From Albula goreensis (lineage: Eukaryota > Chordata > Actinopteri > Albuliformes > Albulidae), in the NCBI GenBank assembly GCA_022829145.1, contig CM040746.1, positions 41,787,212 through 41,851,211 of the forward strand: a stretch of 64,000 nt of DNA, in the 5' to 3' direction. Under the pieces are notes generated by a model that was not told the origin of the DNA, made no database searches, and saw only the letters and a list, made by a program, of their open reading frames with translations. The position numbers and the translations under genes are program-made. Shown here piece after piece: positions 46,401-59,051 of the stretch. Each line of letters starts with the position of its first letter. Position 1 is the first letter of the stretch.

Positions 46401-47639
46401 GGGTTGGAGCGTTCCACTTTCCCAGCTACGTTCATATTTTACCCAATCAGTGGGTAGCCTTATGGTCTTCCAGCTAGCAGCAGGAGCGGACAATAGGACT
46501 CATCAGTGGCATTATGTCTCTGGGCTTTGGGCTTTTGCTGAGGCTCTATGTGGTGCTGTCAGACATGTGTTCCCCCCTTATAGCCCAATGGCGTGCTGGC
46601 TAAAATGCCAAACAAGCAGCTTGGAGTCATTAAAGCTCACTGAGGCGTTGGGTACGCACCGCTGACATGGTGCCCAAACACAGTGTCACAGCGCTCTCTG
46701 GAATCAGCCAGCGAGCCTGACAGCCCGCCTGCTTTTCCAAAGCTTTTCTTTATACTTTCTATCTGGTCTTATGACAGACATATATATATATATAGGGTGA
46801 TTGTTTTAAACAGTTTTAGACAGTGATGAAAAAACACCGGTGGCAGGTATATAGAGGCCTATGGATCAAAGATGAGATGATGTCGACTTTCTGTTCTCTT
46901 TCTTTGTAGGTACTCTTTCCCCCTCATTCGGCATGAAAGCCTTCAGAACTCCTTACCTTAAGACACCTTCGCTTGCTGTAATAGCACAGGCACAGTGCAT
47001 GTATAAACAGGGTCTTCCGTGCCATGCATTTCAAGAAACTATGACACTTATTCAGGATTTCCTGAGCTGATGAGCAGCTGAGTGGCAGGCCATGCCAGGG
47101 AAAAAGAGATTATGCACCAGTTTGATGATTTATGGTTAATAATTCAGACCAGAAAGAAACTCAAACCCAAGGTTCAGCTAGCAGGGAAGGAACACTGCCC
47201 TGCTGTTCATTATGATGATGCCTGTTTTCACAAAAAATTCCCTGAATATGGTGGAGGATTTGGTCTGGATTCACATGTCATTCCATGATTACATTTTGTT
47301 GGAAAAGTCCCCAAATGTTCCTTGAGCATCTTATTGTTCTGAGCAAGTTCTTTAAAAGTCACATAAAAATGTCCTTGGCTTGCTACATGCAAACTTAAAA
47401 CCATGAGATTAGGTTAACCAATCAAACATTCCTAATGAGATGAGGATAACCAATCAAATGTATCAAATGGTGGTGGGGCTGAAATACCAGATTGCATAAG
47501 ACTTGTAACATCCTTGATAAAAGCAAATGAAAAAAACAAAATTAAATTAAAGAAATACTTTATTAACTGAAAAGCTAAAGTTGAGTAATGTTTCACAACC
47601 ACTGCAGAACCGTGTGACTTCAACATAACATTCAGGATC
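46401..47639. other. Unique non-coding DNA
   Basis: A (TA)n tract lies at 46780-46795. No gene recognised. Confidence 0.5.
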
Positions 47640-47673
47640 ATGATCATCATGGCGCGAGGGTAAGACGCGGCTT

Positions 47674-47967
47674 TTGGGAGCTTCTGCGAGCCTGTTGATT
47701 TTTGAGCAGATAAATTGGGTAACCAGGATTTTGGCGGTGTTAAACTGTTGCGATGTTGAAATCGCAGAGAAAAGAGAAAATAAAGATGAGAAGTTCCAAC
47801 ACCACGGATATGGCGGCCGCCGGGATTCCCCTACGTCTGTCTCGGAATTCGAAGATTTAGTCCGAGAGCAGTTCACAAAGATTCTTGTTGGACAGAGGGA
47901 GTTGCAGAAGGAGATGAGAATTATCGAAGAGAAGCTGGAGAAGAACGTGGCCATGCTGGGAGACTGA
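47674..47967 (+). pseudogene. LINE ORF1, N-terminal part
   Basis: A 97-codon open stretch whose second half is charged and heptad-like (ending REQFTKILVGQRELQKEMRI and IEEKLEKNVAML), as expected for the coiled coil that trimerises L1-type ORF1 proteins. There is no in-frame ATG at its start (the first codon of the open stretch is TTG), so the true start has been lost or lies upstream of a stop. It ends in TGA immediately before a 29-bp triplication. ORF1 proteins of this group bind the element RNA; this piece cannot make one alone. Confidence 0.7.
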
Positions 47968-47970
47968 GTA

Positions 47971-48059
47971 AGTAAAGCTGAGAAGCAGTCAGAAGTTTCG
48001 GTAAAGCTGAGAAGCAGTCAGAAGTTTCGGTAAAGTTGAGAAGCAGTCAGAAGTTCCGG
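47971..48059. repeat. 29-bp triplication inside LINE ORF1
   Basis: GTAAAGCTGAGAAGCAGTCA followed by GAAGTTTCG occurs three times in tandem with two or three changes in the last copy. As 29 is not a multiple of three, the two extra copies shift the reading frame between the N-terminal and C-terminal parts of ORF1. It is a young-looking tandem expansion within an otherwise dispersed element. Confidence 0.9.
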
Positions 48060-48067
48060 GGGAGGAA

Positions 48068-48544
48068 ATGGAGGACTTGGAGCTGAGGCATGCTGAGAAG
48101 GACAAACAAATTCTTTCCCTGAACACTACTATTACCGAGCAGCAGGACGAGACAAAGAAGGTGCGGGGATGGTGCAATAAGTTGGAGCGTTTCTCTAGGA
48201 GGAACAATGTTCGTATTATTGGATATGCCGTGCAGAAGAATGAGAACTGTTTTCAAACGGAGAATATACTTCGGGAGAAGTTCAAGATGGATCAAATTAA
48301 AATCGAGCGCGTTCTCCTGGAAGGGCCCACCAATCGAGCTGGCATTCTGCAGCACTTAGTGTTAAAGGTACATGATTATCGTTACAAAGCTGTGATAATG
48401 AAAACTTCTCGCACTTCACTTAAAGACAAGACATTCTACTTCACGGATGATTTGACTATACAGTACATGATCTTCAAGAGAAGCGTAAATGGAAACAGCA
48501 TGTTCAGGACGCCTACAAGCAGGGACAAAAATATTGATTTTTGA
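48068..48544 (+). pseudogene. LINE ORF1, RNA-binding C-terminal part
   Basis: A 158-codon stretch starting with ATG. It continues the coiled coil (LELRHAEKDKQILSLNTTIT), then has LERFSRRNNVRIIGY at about residues 39-53, which matches the start of the RRM-like domain of L1-type ORF1 proteins (SRRNNVRI-G), and KFKMDQIKIERV near residue 80, where the family has an I-IERAHR segment. The final part (VLKVHDYRYKAVIMKT ... FYFTDDLTIQ) corresponds to the C-terminal domain. The usual protein is about 300 or more residues; here the N-terminal part lies in another frame. The role would be nucleic acid binding in the retrotransposition particle. Confidence 0.82.
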
Positions 48545-48659
48545 ATGGACTGTTTTGAATAGCGAGATACTATTGGTAAACCAGTAAAATCTGAGTAATT
48601 TCCCAGTTCGAGGTAGTGGACATAAGGGAGTGAGTATGTAAGCCTAAAAAGTGTAGTGC

Positions 48660-51600
48660 CGCATAAGCCTTATGATATTATGTTTGCAAGAGACAAATTC
48701 GGTACAAATAGATGAAACAATAGACAACGGAATGCGGAGGAATCTGTTTTTGCCATGGTTCGAGCTATCAGAGAGGAACTGTAGTTTTGTTTAAGAAAGG
48801 TTTAGTATATACAGTAAATGAGAAATTATTTGATTCGGAAGGTCAATGGCTCATTCTAGATATTACAGTTGACTGTTTTAGATTTTGTTTGGTAAATCTC
48901 AATGGCCCCAATTACGATGTTCCAGTTTTTTTTCACCGAGGTTGAGATAAATATTCGGCAGCTGGATCAGTGCAGCGAAAATTGAATACTGTGTTAAATG
49001 TAAGAAAGGATCGAGCTGGTCAGAAGTTTAAAAAAATTACCACCCACATGCTTTTGACGCTTTTGCACGTGCACCCACACCTGCAGGAGAGGACAGCAGG
49101 CTCGAAGAATAGATTATTTTTAGTAACCTTTTTGCTGATACCTGGGATATTAAAAACTGTTATAGTTGACCAACTCAGATCGGATCATATTATCATAGCA
49201 TTGGGAATAGTTCTGGAACATCCTAAAGGTTGAGGTTACTAGAAGTTAAACCAATCTTTGTTTTTAGATCCGAATTATGTTCCAGAAACACGTAAATTCG
49301 TAGAGGAATACCTCAGATTTAATGAGGGTTCTGCGGATTCCCAAAAAGTTTGGGGTGGTTGTTAAATATTCCTCACGGAAATATCGAGAATATTTTTTAA
49401 AAATTATATGTATATTAGAGATATTAATGAATTGAAAATGTCTCTTCATGAAAATCCCTCTCCTTCTGTACAGGTAATCGAATTATATGAAAGAAAGAAG
49501 AAGGAAAAGGAAACAATGTATACCGAACGTTCTAGGACAATTTGGTTCAGATCTAGGTGCCACTGGATGGAATTTGGTGAGCGCGACTCTAAGTACATTT
49601 TGAAAATGGTAAAGCGAAACTATTGTAGGACCAAAAAAAAAAAATATAACAAAATTGGTAAAAATCAAATGGAGGGAACGTTACCCATCTGGTGGAAATG
49701 CTACCTGAACAAGTAAAGTTCTATTCAGATGTGTATTTGTTTAAGAACCTGCCAAATCCTCTTAAGAAAATTTAGAATAATTTTCGATAATGTTTTTTTC
49801 TCTGACGATCAGAAAGAGTTGCCTGTTGATGAAAGTGAATTGTGTGAACCTCCATAGGCAATAGAATCTTTTCAGAAGGGGAAGACCCCTGACTTAGATG
49901 CTATACCTGTTGATTTGTATGATGTTTTCTTTGACTCTATCAAGATTCTTATGTTGACAGCCTTGAATTATTCCTATGACTGTGGTTGCCTTTCTCCTAC
50001 ACAGAGAGAAGGGCTAAGTTCTCTCCTGATAAAGCAAGATGCTGATGGCAAGGAGAAAGACCCGGTTTTGTTGAACAACTGCCGACCCTTAACCTTGCTT
50101 AATTGTGATGTTAGAATTCTTTCACAATGCTTGGCATTAAAGGTAAAGAAATTTGTAGCAAATTTGATTCATAGTGACCAGACTGGCTTTTTTAAGGGCC
50201 GCTACATTGGGGATAGTGTACATAGAATTTTGGAGATACAAAAATATATATCATATATAATATATATCAAATATAAAAATGAAATTCATCCCGGTTTAGT
50301 ATTCATTTCCGATTATTTCCAAAGCTTTTGATAGAGTAAGATGGGATTTTATTGTACATGCCCTCAAATTTTTCAAGTTTGGAGAATCTTCCATAAGATG
50401 GATACAAGTTCTTCATAAAGATATATCAAATAGAATTATTAACTATGGCTATTTATCAGATTCCTTTAACCCTGTAAGCGTGGTCAGACAGGGATGTCCC
50501 CTTCACCCTATTTATTCATTATTGCTGTAGAATTGTTAGAATTAGAGCAAATCCACAAGTAAGAGGATTAGAGATTAATGATATAGAGTCAAATGTTGCT
50601 GACTGCACTGATGATACAAATTTTAAATTTAAACCTACACAGTCATCTTAGGATGTGCTAGTCAAGGATCTTGACATGTTTTCTGAGGTGTCTGGGTCAG
50701 AACCAAATTATGGAAAATGTAAGATTCTAAGAAAAAGTTCTCTCAAGGCACCAACTTTCAGGTACCAAATCCTTACCCTGTAGAACGGACAGATGGTGAA
50801 GTAGATATGTCAGGAATTCATATCCCTTCGAAAACACATGATCTTGTCTCCAAAAATTTTGAGCCAAGATTGTCTAAACTTGATTCTGTTTTGCAACATG
50901 AAGGGGAAAGGCCTTGTCTTTGTATGGAAGGGTGACTATAATTACCTGTCTTATTGTATCATTATTTGCTCATTTGTTTTTGATTATTCCATCTCCAGCT
51001 TTGTTGTTTTTCCAAAGGTATGAGAAAAAGGTTTAATTTTATATGGAATAATGGGCCTGAGAAAGTGAAGCAGAAAGTGTTATATAATACCTATGAATGT
51101 GGTGGAGTAAAACTGATACGTCTACAAGCTTTTGATTTAAGTCTTAAAGCATCATGGGTACCTAAACTGAATTTGGATACTGAGTGGTTCTGTTCTAAAT
51201 TGGTATTGAGTGAGCATATTGTATGTAGGTTGAATATATTTCCATTTCTGCAAATACATGAGAATGATATTGTTAAGTTTCTTGTTGATGAATTTTCATG
51301 TCTAAGTTTATTCTTTAGGCAGGTATTGTCAGCATGGCTGAAATTTCAGTTTAGATCACCTGAAGATGATGTATGTACTTATCAGCAGCAGATAATTTGG
51401 TGCAAGCCAAATCTGTTGATATTTGTGCTGAATTGCAAGTGTGTAGGCCTGTCCAACAAAACTATGTATGGCTACAAGGAAGGAAGATCAATAGGTGGGT
51501 GTATAGATTTCACCTGGAGAATAAGCATATGGTAACTTATCCGTACTTTCTATAGGTTATAAATTAACAGATTAATTGATCCACAAATTAGAATGTTTCA

Positions 51601-51800
51601 ATATAAGGTCTTGTTTAAATTTCTTGCTATAAATAGAATGCTTGAAATATTCTGTGTGTTCATACTGTGGGGAAGAGGAAGAAGATTTGAAGCATTTGTG
51701 TTGGTCTTGTACCTTGGAATGAAGTGCAAAGACGGTTTAATGATAAAATCGGGCACTATTTAAGTTTAGATTGGTTTAATGTAGCTTTGGGGGATCTAAG
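48660..51800 (+). pseudogene. LINE ORF2 relic: endonuclease and reverse transcriptase
   Basis: Broken ORF2. Endonuclease: CLQETN at 48681-48698 (family CLQETH), a LVNLNGPNYDVPVFF segment near 48890-48935 (family LVNIYAPN), and QLRSDHIII near 49175 (family SDH). Linker: FNEGSADSQKVW near 49318 and a RSRCHWMEFGERDSKYIL segment at about 49550-49605. Reverse transcriptase: KGKTPDLDAIPVDLY near 49875, NCRPLTLLNCDVRIL near 50080, HSDQTGFFKGRYIGDSV at about 50170-50220, RQGCPLHP near 50487. The catalytic Tyr-Ala-Asp-Asp box is replaced by Cys-Thr-Asp-Asp at 50604-50615. C-terminus: FNFIWNNGPEKVK at 51032 and a CSYC...HLCWSC motif at 51657-51713. Frame changes and stops occur throughout. Confidence 0.85.
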
Positions 51801-52085
51801 GGAGGAGTGCTCTTTGGTGAACAATGTTGTTTTGTTTTGTTTTGTTTAAAAATTCTATTTTTAAAAAGCGGAAAGGAAGCATTTTGTCTCTAAATTCCTT
51901 TGTTTTAGTTCTTAACTATTACGAACAATGAGAGGCTATCATTGCGAAAAGAAAGGATAAAAATGAAGATGGAGTTATTTTGATATTCATTAAGAGGGCA
52001 GTGTGTTTGTTTGTGTGTTTGTTTGATGTTGTCTGATGTGTTGTATGTGATGTATTTAAAAAATGAAATATTAAAAAAAATTCAG

Positions 52086-52837
52086 AAACTATATAAAAAT
52101 ATGTGCTTGTAATGTTCATCCTAAGTGTCCTGTGGAAATGTTGTATGTTATTATGAGAGCCGAAACCTGTTAGTTGGTGATGATGTGAAATGTACAGTTT
52201 CCTTTAAGTAAAAATCCCCTTTTTTACTGTTACCATGGATGCAGTGCCAAAAATGTTAAGTTTTAGAGGGTTGCCATTAATACTTTTATCTTTTTGTGTT
52301 TATACCAAAGGGAATACTGAACGGCTGAATGTTGCAAATTAGTCACTGCTTTGGCGAAGAGCACTTGCAGCACTCTTTCCTTTTGAAGATAAGCATATGC
52401 ACACATGAGCTGTGTTGCCAAGTGTGGTATGTGCATTCGCAATCATTTTTTAGCATTGACATTTAAAATTATTCAAACAAGTCTTTGGACAAAGAAGCAG
52501 TGACATAAGCTTCTCAACTGCAGGGCCTTTTCATTTGAGCAGGTGTTCACAAGTCGTGTTCATTAGTCTGTTCTTCAGAACCTCAGTCCCTGTCTAAGTA
52601 CCAGCTGTAATTTATAAGGAATTCATTTCAGAGGAAGTGGGAAGGGGACTGGTTTGGAGTGCATAATGCATGCTGAAAGTAAATCTGAACTGGAAAGAAT
52701 CCTGACAGAGATACCTGTGAGCACACTACCAGCTCCAACTCAAAAGAGCTGATTTTCAGTTTATAACACACATTCACAGTCCACTACAATCAATGTTGTG
52801 GACCAATTATACAGATACAATTATCGACAGTCCAGCC
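52086..52837. other. Unique non-coding DNA
   Basis: Nothing recognised. Confidence 0.5.
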
Positions 52838-54060
52838 AGCCATCAGCCACTCTCTCTCACAGGCCATGGTGGATCAGCCGCTCTCTCTCACAGGCCATGG
52901 TGGATCAGCCGCTCTCTCTCACAGGCCATGGTGGATCAGCCAATCTCTCACACAGGCCATGGTGGATAAGCCACTCTCTCTCACAGGCCATGGTGGATCA
53001 GCCGCTCTCTCTCACAGGCCATGGTGGATCAGCCGCTCTCTCTCACAGGCCATGGTGGATCAGCCAATCTCTCACACAGGCCATGGTGGATCAGCCGCTC
53101 TCCTACACAGGCCATGGTGGATCAGCCGCTCTCTCACACAGGCCGTGGTGGATCAGCCACTCTCTCTCACACAGGCCATGGTGGATCAGCCACTCTCTCT
53201 CACACAGGCCATGGTGGATCAGCCGCGCTCTCTTACAGGCCATGGTGGATCAGCCGCTCTCTCACACAGGCCATGGTGGATCAGCCGCTGTCTCACACAG
53301 GCCATGGTGGATCAGCCGCTTTCTCTCACAGGCCATGGTGGATCAGCCACTCTCTCACACAGGCCATGGTGGATCAGCCACTCTCTCACACAGGCCATGG
53401 TGGATCAGCCGCTCTCTCACAGGCCATGGTGGATCAGCCGCTCTCTCACAGGCCATGGTGGATCAGCCACTCTCTCACACAGACCATGGTGGATCAGCCG
53501 CGCTCTCTTACAGGCCATGGTGGATCAGTCGCTTTCTCTCACAGGCCATGGTGGATCAGCCGCTCTCTCACACAGGCCATGGTGGATCAGCCGCTCTCTC
53601 ACACAGACCATGGTGGATCAGCCGCTCTCTCTCACAGGCCATGGTGGATCAGCCACTCTCTCACACAGGCCATGGTGGATCAGCCGCGCTCTCTTACAGG
53701 CCATGGTGGATCAGTCGCTTTCTCTCACAGGCCATGGTGGATCAGCCGCTCTCTCACACAGGCCATGGTGGATCAGCCGCTCTCTCACACAGGCCATGGT
53801 GGATCAGCCGCTCTCTCACACAGACCATGGTGGATCAGCCGCTCTCTCACACAGGCCATGGTGGATCAGCCGCTCTCTCTCACAGGCCATGGTGGATCAG
53901 CCGCTCTCTCACACAGGCCATGGTGGATCAGCCGCTCTCTCTCACAGGCCATGGTGGATCAGCCGCTCTCTCTCACAGGCCATGGTGGATCAGCCGCTCT
54001 CTCACACAGGCCATGGTGGATCAGCCGCTCTCTCACACAGGCCATGGTGGATCAGCCGCT
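52838..54060. repeat. 29-31-bp minisatellite, about 40 copies
   Basis: Unit GCCATGGTGGATCAGCCGCT followed by CTCTCACACAG; length varies by CT and CA dinucleotide loss or gain (CTCTCTCTCACAG, CTCTCACACAG, CTCTTACAG). A block containing GCGCTCTCTTACAG, then GGATCAGTCGCTTTC, recurs near 53500 and 53685, showing block copying. The 347-458-codon plus-strand frames are artefacts. Confidence 0.95.
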
Positions 54061-55038
54061 GTAGTAGTTTGTTCCGGCACTTTTCTCAGCTTTTCCCTTG
54101 TTAAGCCATCAGTCAATGTACTCATACCCTCTAAGGAACCAGTGAAATCAACCCTTGCACTGAAAATGAACTGATGAAACCAGTCCTTCCACTGAAATCA
54201 TGTCATTCGCAGAGGGGCCCAGTAATGCCTGAATATATTATTACATCATCGTGATGCAGGCTGAAGACACGTTGGCATTGCATGCCGCCTGTTCCCTGGG
54301 AGACCAGCATAGCTGGTTTTGCTTTTGCCCCATTCTTCAGGATGACAGAAATATTTGTTTTTTAAGGCAATCACAGGAGGAACTTTAGAGGCATTCATAT
54401 TTTATAAAGCGCATTCATTTTTAAGCGCCCTGACCGCCTTTTCAGATGAATGGCCAGTGTGGGGTTAGGGTTTGTTAGTTCCCTGTAAACTTTATTATAT
54501 GGATTTTTATTACATTTTTTGTCTTTGTTTTTATGAATAATGAGTTTTGCAATTTCTAAACAGTAAAATATTCTCTGACATACATACACTGCAACACAAT
54601 AATGGTTATTGTTATGGCCTCTGAAAACAAGCAGAGAAGAAGCAAAGTAAATTAGATGCCAGTTAAAGTTATATACTTGAGGTATATTGCCAAAATGAAG
54701 TAGGGAAGATAATGTGATTGCTGTTTCTGAGAAATTTCAGCTGAAGAGGCACAGAGGGGGCTGGCAGCTTACCTGTATTTCATATTCATCCCTGAACTTT
54801 GGCAGTTTTACACAATGAGCATGGCAGATTATATGAATGGCGCTTATTAGGAGCTAGGTTTTTTTCTGAAATGCTTGAATCCGGTATCTCAGTCTCTGTG
54901 CAGTTCACATCAAACCATTTTAGGTGTGTTGGAAAAATAATTGGCTCTAAAAGTGTGTTTAAATAGGAAACACTCAGACAGGGTGTTTGATTGGCTCAAA
55001 AAGTGACAGCACATGTCAATGGTGCAGATGGGCATCCC
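54061..55038. other. Unique non-coding DNA
   Basis: GGGGTTAGGGTTTGTTAG near 54462 holds one to two telomere-like units. No gene recognised. Confidence 0.5.
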
Positions 55039-55367
55039 AACTGGATCAGCACCGTGTTCATCCTGCTGGAGAACAGTTTCTGGATCAGCACCAGGTTAGT
55101 CCTGCTGGAGAACAGCTTCTGGATCAGCAGCGGGTTAGTCCTGCTGGAGAAGAAGAGCTTCTGGATCAGCAGCGGGTTAGTCCTGCTGGAGAAGAAGAGC
55201 TTCTGGATCAGCACCGGGTTCATCCTGCTGGAGAAGACGAGCGTCTGGATCAGCACCGGGTTAGTCCTGCTGGAGAAGAAGAGCTTCTGGATCAGCACCG
55301 GGTTAGTCCTGCTGGAGAAGAAGAGCTTCTGGATCAGCACCGGGTTAGTCCTGCTGGAGAAGAAGAC
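55039..55367. repeat. 39-42-bp minisatellite, 8 copies
   Basis: Unit CTGGATCAGCACCGGGTTAG followed by TCCTGCTGGAGAAGAAGAGCTT. The first two or three units lack one GAA (39 bp); the later ones are 42 bp. Two copies have TTCATCC instead of TTAGTCC. All six frames stay largely open because the lengths are multiples of three. Confidence 0.95.
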
Positions 55368-55530
55368 AAACAAAGGTGCTTTTTGTTCCTACGGTTGCAT
55401 AGGCAGAATGTGATTAGTGCTCTGTGTACCTCTATTAGTATAGGAAGTATGTGATTGGGAAGTGAGTGTAGGTTGCCATGGGAATTAAAGCAGTCACATG
55501 TGCTGGCCTCTCCCACTAATCACTGAGAAG

Positions 55531-55616
55531 CCAATAGGACAACAGTTCAGTCCAGGAGAAGTGAATAGGAAAACAGCTCAGTCCAGGAGAAGCGAATAGG
55601 AAAACGGCTCAGTCCA
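55531..55616. repeat. 34-bp unit, about 2.5 copies
   Basis: CAATAGGACAACAGTTCAGT, CCAGGAGAAGTGAATAGGAA and AACAGCTCAGTCCAGGAGAA show the repeated phrase AATAGGAAAACAGCTCAGTC with AGGAGAAG between. Confidence 0.85.
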
Positions 55617-56931
55617 TGTGGGGGAAAAGGGGAAAATACAAAAATAGCAACTCAGATTATGAGAAAGACCTAATGCTATACCTTCCAGCTACACCACTGC
55701 TTACAGCTCTATTGTGCTGCATGATCATATTGCCATAGCATTGCTATACCATGGAAACTGTACTAATGGCCCCAGAATGCCTTATTCTGCAGATGTCATG
55801 TCAATGTCAGCACCAGTACATCAGGCACAAAGAGATGATGATTTAATTCATGGGCAGCAGCCAATCAGCTCACATGATAGCTGAGGTCACACTGCTGTGC
55901 AGATTACAAGCTCGTTCCTTACCATTTCTCTCTAATCATCTTGTTTTTCACATTTGTGTTTTATTTGTTTTTATTAATTGGATAGTTTTATTTTAATTTG
56001 AACCATGTTGCCTTTATATTCTCATTGTTTTATCAATTTATAAATTGTTTTATTATTTAATAAACTTTAACTGGAGTTTAACCATGGGGCTTTGAGGACC
56101 CCAATGACGGTCTCCGCTCCCAGCTGGCAGCCATTGAGCCTGAGCTGAAGGGGTTCATGGCGTGCTCCTGTATGTGGGTATATATGTGTGCTCAGCTGTC
56201 CTCAGTGAGACCCACATATTCATTGTGAAGGCAGAGGGCATGTTGTGAATGTGGAATTTGATTAACTGCAGACGTCCTGCTTTTACAGCGAAGGGACCCA
56301 GGGATCTGCTGTGGATCTGAGCCACCATTCTCAATCTGAGAGGCTGTCTTGCTAGATACAGAGAAGACACAAGGGTCAGCGATTGGAATTAATAATAAAT
56401 TGCATGTCCAAAGTGTTTTGTCTTGAATCAGACTTGGCTAATACGAATTATACACAAAGACATCAGGCCATAACAGAAGATGACAAATTGTGGCTGGACC
56501 AGGGAAGAATAAATATAAAGGTTTGGAATAAAAAGACCAGCTTGTTAACTCATGAGAAACAATGCTGTCAAACAGATACAGACACTGTAAAACCACCCAG
56601 TCCAGTATTATTTCAACCAGGTCCATGGTGCAAATTTCTGATGAAAAAAGAATAATTATCCATTTGTCTTCTCAGCGTTAATCAAAAATGAAATGCAGTT
56701 CACTTTGCTTGCAATAAACATTGTGCCAGTTGCAAATATTGGACATACAAAAAAAGCTTCTAAATGGCATTGAAAAGGGTTATTTGTGCATAATCATGGG
56801 GAATCTAAATTCCGGTAAGATACAGAACTATTCATCATTTCGTATTATACAACATTTCTACAGCTCCAACTGGATTAATTATTTAGTATTGATTGTGTGT
56901 CATACCAAATTTCCCTATTGTTACGCACAAA
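55617..56931. other. Unique non-coding DNA
   Basis: No gene recognised. The 90-codon plus-strand frame at 56383-56655 has no family features. Confidence 0.5.
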
Positions 56932-56961
56932 GGTGTGTGTGTGTGTGTGTGGGGGGGTATT

Positions 56962-56998
<37 letters not shown>

Positions 56999-57184
56999 GG
57001 GTATGTGTGTGTGGTTGGGGTGTTTGTGCACATGCGTGCGTGTGTGTGTGGGTGTGGGGGAGGGTATTGGGTGTGTGTGTGTGTGTGTGTGGTGGGTTGG
57101 GTGTGTGTGGGGGAGGGTATTGGGTGTGTGTGTGTGTGTGGGGGGGTATTGGGTGTGTGTGTGTGTGGGTGTGTGTGTTGGGGG
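56932..57184 (+). repeat. GT-rich compound satellite with GGGGGGTATTGG blocks
   Basis: GT runs of 5-16 dinucleotides alternate with G runs of 4-7 followed by TATTGG. The plus strand is nearly free of C and A, giving both alternating purine-pyrimidine and G-run character. Confidence 0.9.
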
Positions 57185-58878
57185 TAATGGTCATGCAGCA
57201 AAGACATAGTACAAACAGCAAGACAGCAACAACTCTACCACGGAGTTTGAACAGAAACATGAAACAGAAACATTTCACTGAGCAATTTGTCAGCTCTGAG
57301 AGATGTACAGATCAATTCTTTTTTTTACTTTTAGGGCTGTCAGGTGGACCATCTTTCTGGGATAGACCATTTATTTATTCTGAAACTGCCTATAACTGTG
57401 TTATCATTTTGAGCTGGAATTGCTCAGCCTGAAACAGCATGTAGTCATTAGTAGCAGGGTTATGATAATCTATGTGTGGGAGGGTATACCATTATACAGA
57501 ACCACTGGGGTTTACCGTGATATGGTATCATTGGGGTTTACCATTATGCAGTATCACAGTAAGTACCAGTATTTGCTTGTGTCTCAGAGGTAATTCTTGA
57601 GGAAGTACATTTGGCTGGAGTAGACTCTGAAATTCAAATACAAACTATCAGGAATTCCTTCAGCCTCAGAAAACCAATTATGTTCATTATTGAGACACTC
57701 TCTCACCTATATGATACCCTGAGAATATATATCTTAAAATGTAAAATCTTCATTGAATATTCATAAGGACATAGTGTACATCACCAAAACTAACATTGTT
57801 CAGAACTGTCAGACTGTCAGAGTCGTTGTATTTTTTAGTATATAAAAAATGTCAAACCATATACTGTATATATACCAATATTTTCAATGTTCTCATCAAC
57901 TGGGTCTTATGTTACATTGTGGTGATTAGTGGTCCAAAACCTTGCGTTCTGTGTGTCCTTAAGTAAACTCTCCTGCACAGACTCTGCTCCCGCTGCGGCT
58001 GCATGCTTGATTAGCCGCACGTCTTTGTGCTGAAGCACAACTTATTATAGAGGCACTGCATGCTCCTCCAGCACCAGTAAGGAGGCCCAAGAGCGATTCA
58101 TAAGATTGAGAGAGCCTCATCTCATGCTGACAGGAAGCGCTCTGTGTGTAAATATATTACAGAGGGCTGTTGGGCTCTCTCACCTTCAGTAAAACTGGCA
58201 GAGAAGCAGAGGACAGGGTGTAACTACACACCATATTCTCAGCCAGGCCCCAGATATTAAAATGGTGACAGTCACATAATTAAGTGCACTCTGGCTTTCC
58301 TTTAGACATCTATAATTTATTTACTTCAAGGTTTCACCAGCGACCCTGGCCATGGTAGTTATAATATAAGTTGGCATAAAATGGAATGAATAAATAAATA
58401 AATCATTAATAAGTCTCCTTGGAACAGTGGGGTATGGGCCATGGGTTATGAGCCCCAGATACCCACATTTGCAGGTCAGCTGTGGTGGGAACAAATTGCC
58501 TTTCAACTTTTAAGAGAAAAATGCAAGGAGCTTGGAAGATCAACAGCTGTGCTGTCATTTTTAAATGACAGTCCCAGAGACAAATCAAACCAAGACTGGA
58601 CTCAATCCTTAATAATTCATCAGGTTTAGTACAGCCATACTAGCAAATCTACTTTAAATCCAGAGATTTTGCAAATAGCTAATTACATTTTAAAATATAA
58701 CTTTACTTCCCTGACGAAGGTTAGCAAAGCAACATTTTGACACCAAATAAAAAGATTTTTATCTATTTCAAATACAAATACATTGTATACTACTTAAGTA
58801 AACATTTATGCTGTAAATCATAAAATAGTAAAAACTGATATAGCAGTCATCCTCTATCATCGTTATGCTTGTCAGAGC
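57185..58878. other. Unique non-coding DNA
   Basis: No gene recognised. Short GGGGTTTACC(A/G)T phrases repeat at 57509-57545 (three copies of about 30 bp, imperfect). Confidence 0.5.
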
Positions 58879-58993
58879 ATTGTGTGTGTGTGTGTGTGTG
58901 TGTGTTTGTGCATGTTTATGCAAATGTGTGTGTGTGTGTGTGTTTGTGCATACTTATGCATATGTGTGTGCATGTGTTTGTGCATGTTTATGC

Positions 58994-59038
<45 letters not shown>

Positions 59039-59051
59039 TGCATGTTTATGC

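Larger units (their letters stand above)
47640..52085 (+). mobile_element. L1/Tx1-type LINE, near full length but decayed
   Basis: A non-LTR retrotransposon relic of about 4.4 kb. In order: an ORF1 region with a coiled-coil-like part and an RNA-binding part (47674-48544), an endonuclease region (about 48660-49230), a linker (49250-49800), a reverse transcriptase region (49860-50760), and a C-terminal part ending in a CysCysHisCys motif (51657-51715), followed by an AT-rich 3' end with A runs near 52060-52085. Stops and frame changes are spread through ORF2, so the copy is inactive. The 5' limit is approximate and no target duplication was identified. Family beyond the L1/Tx1 group is not assigned. 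Confidence 0.88.

Noticed and set aside
52798-54174. 458-codon plus-strand frame
   Set aside because: Pure 31-bp array; three phases open with the same cycled peptide.
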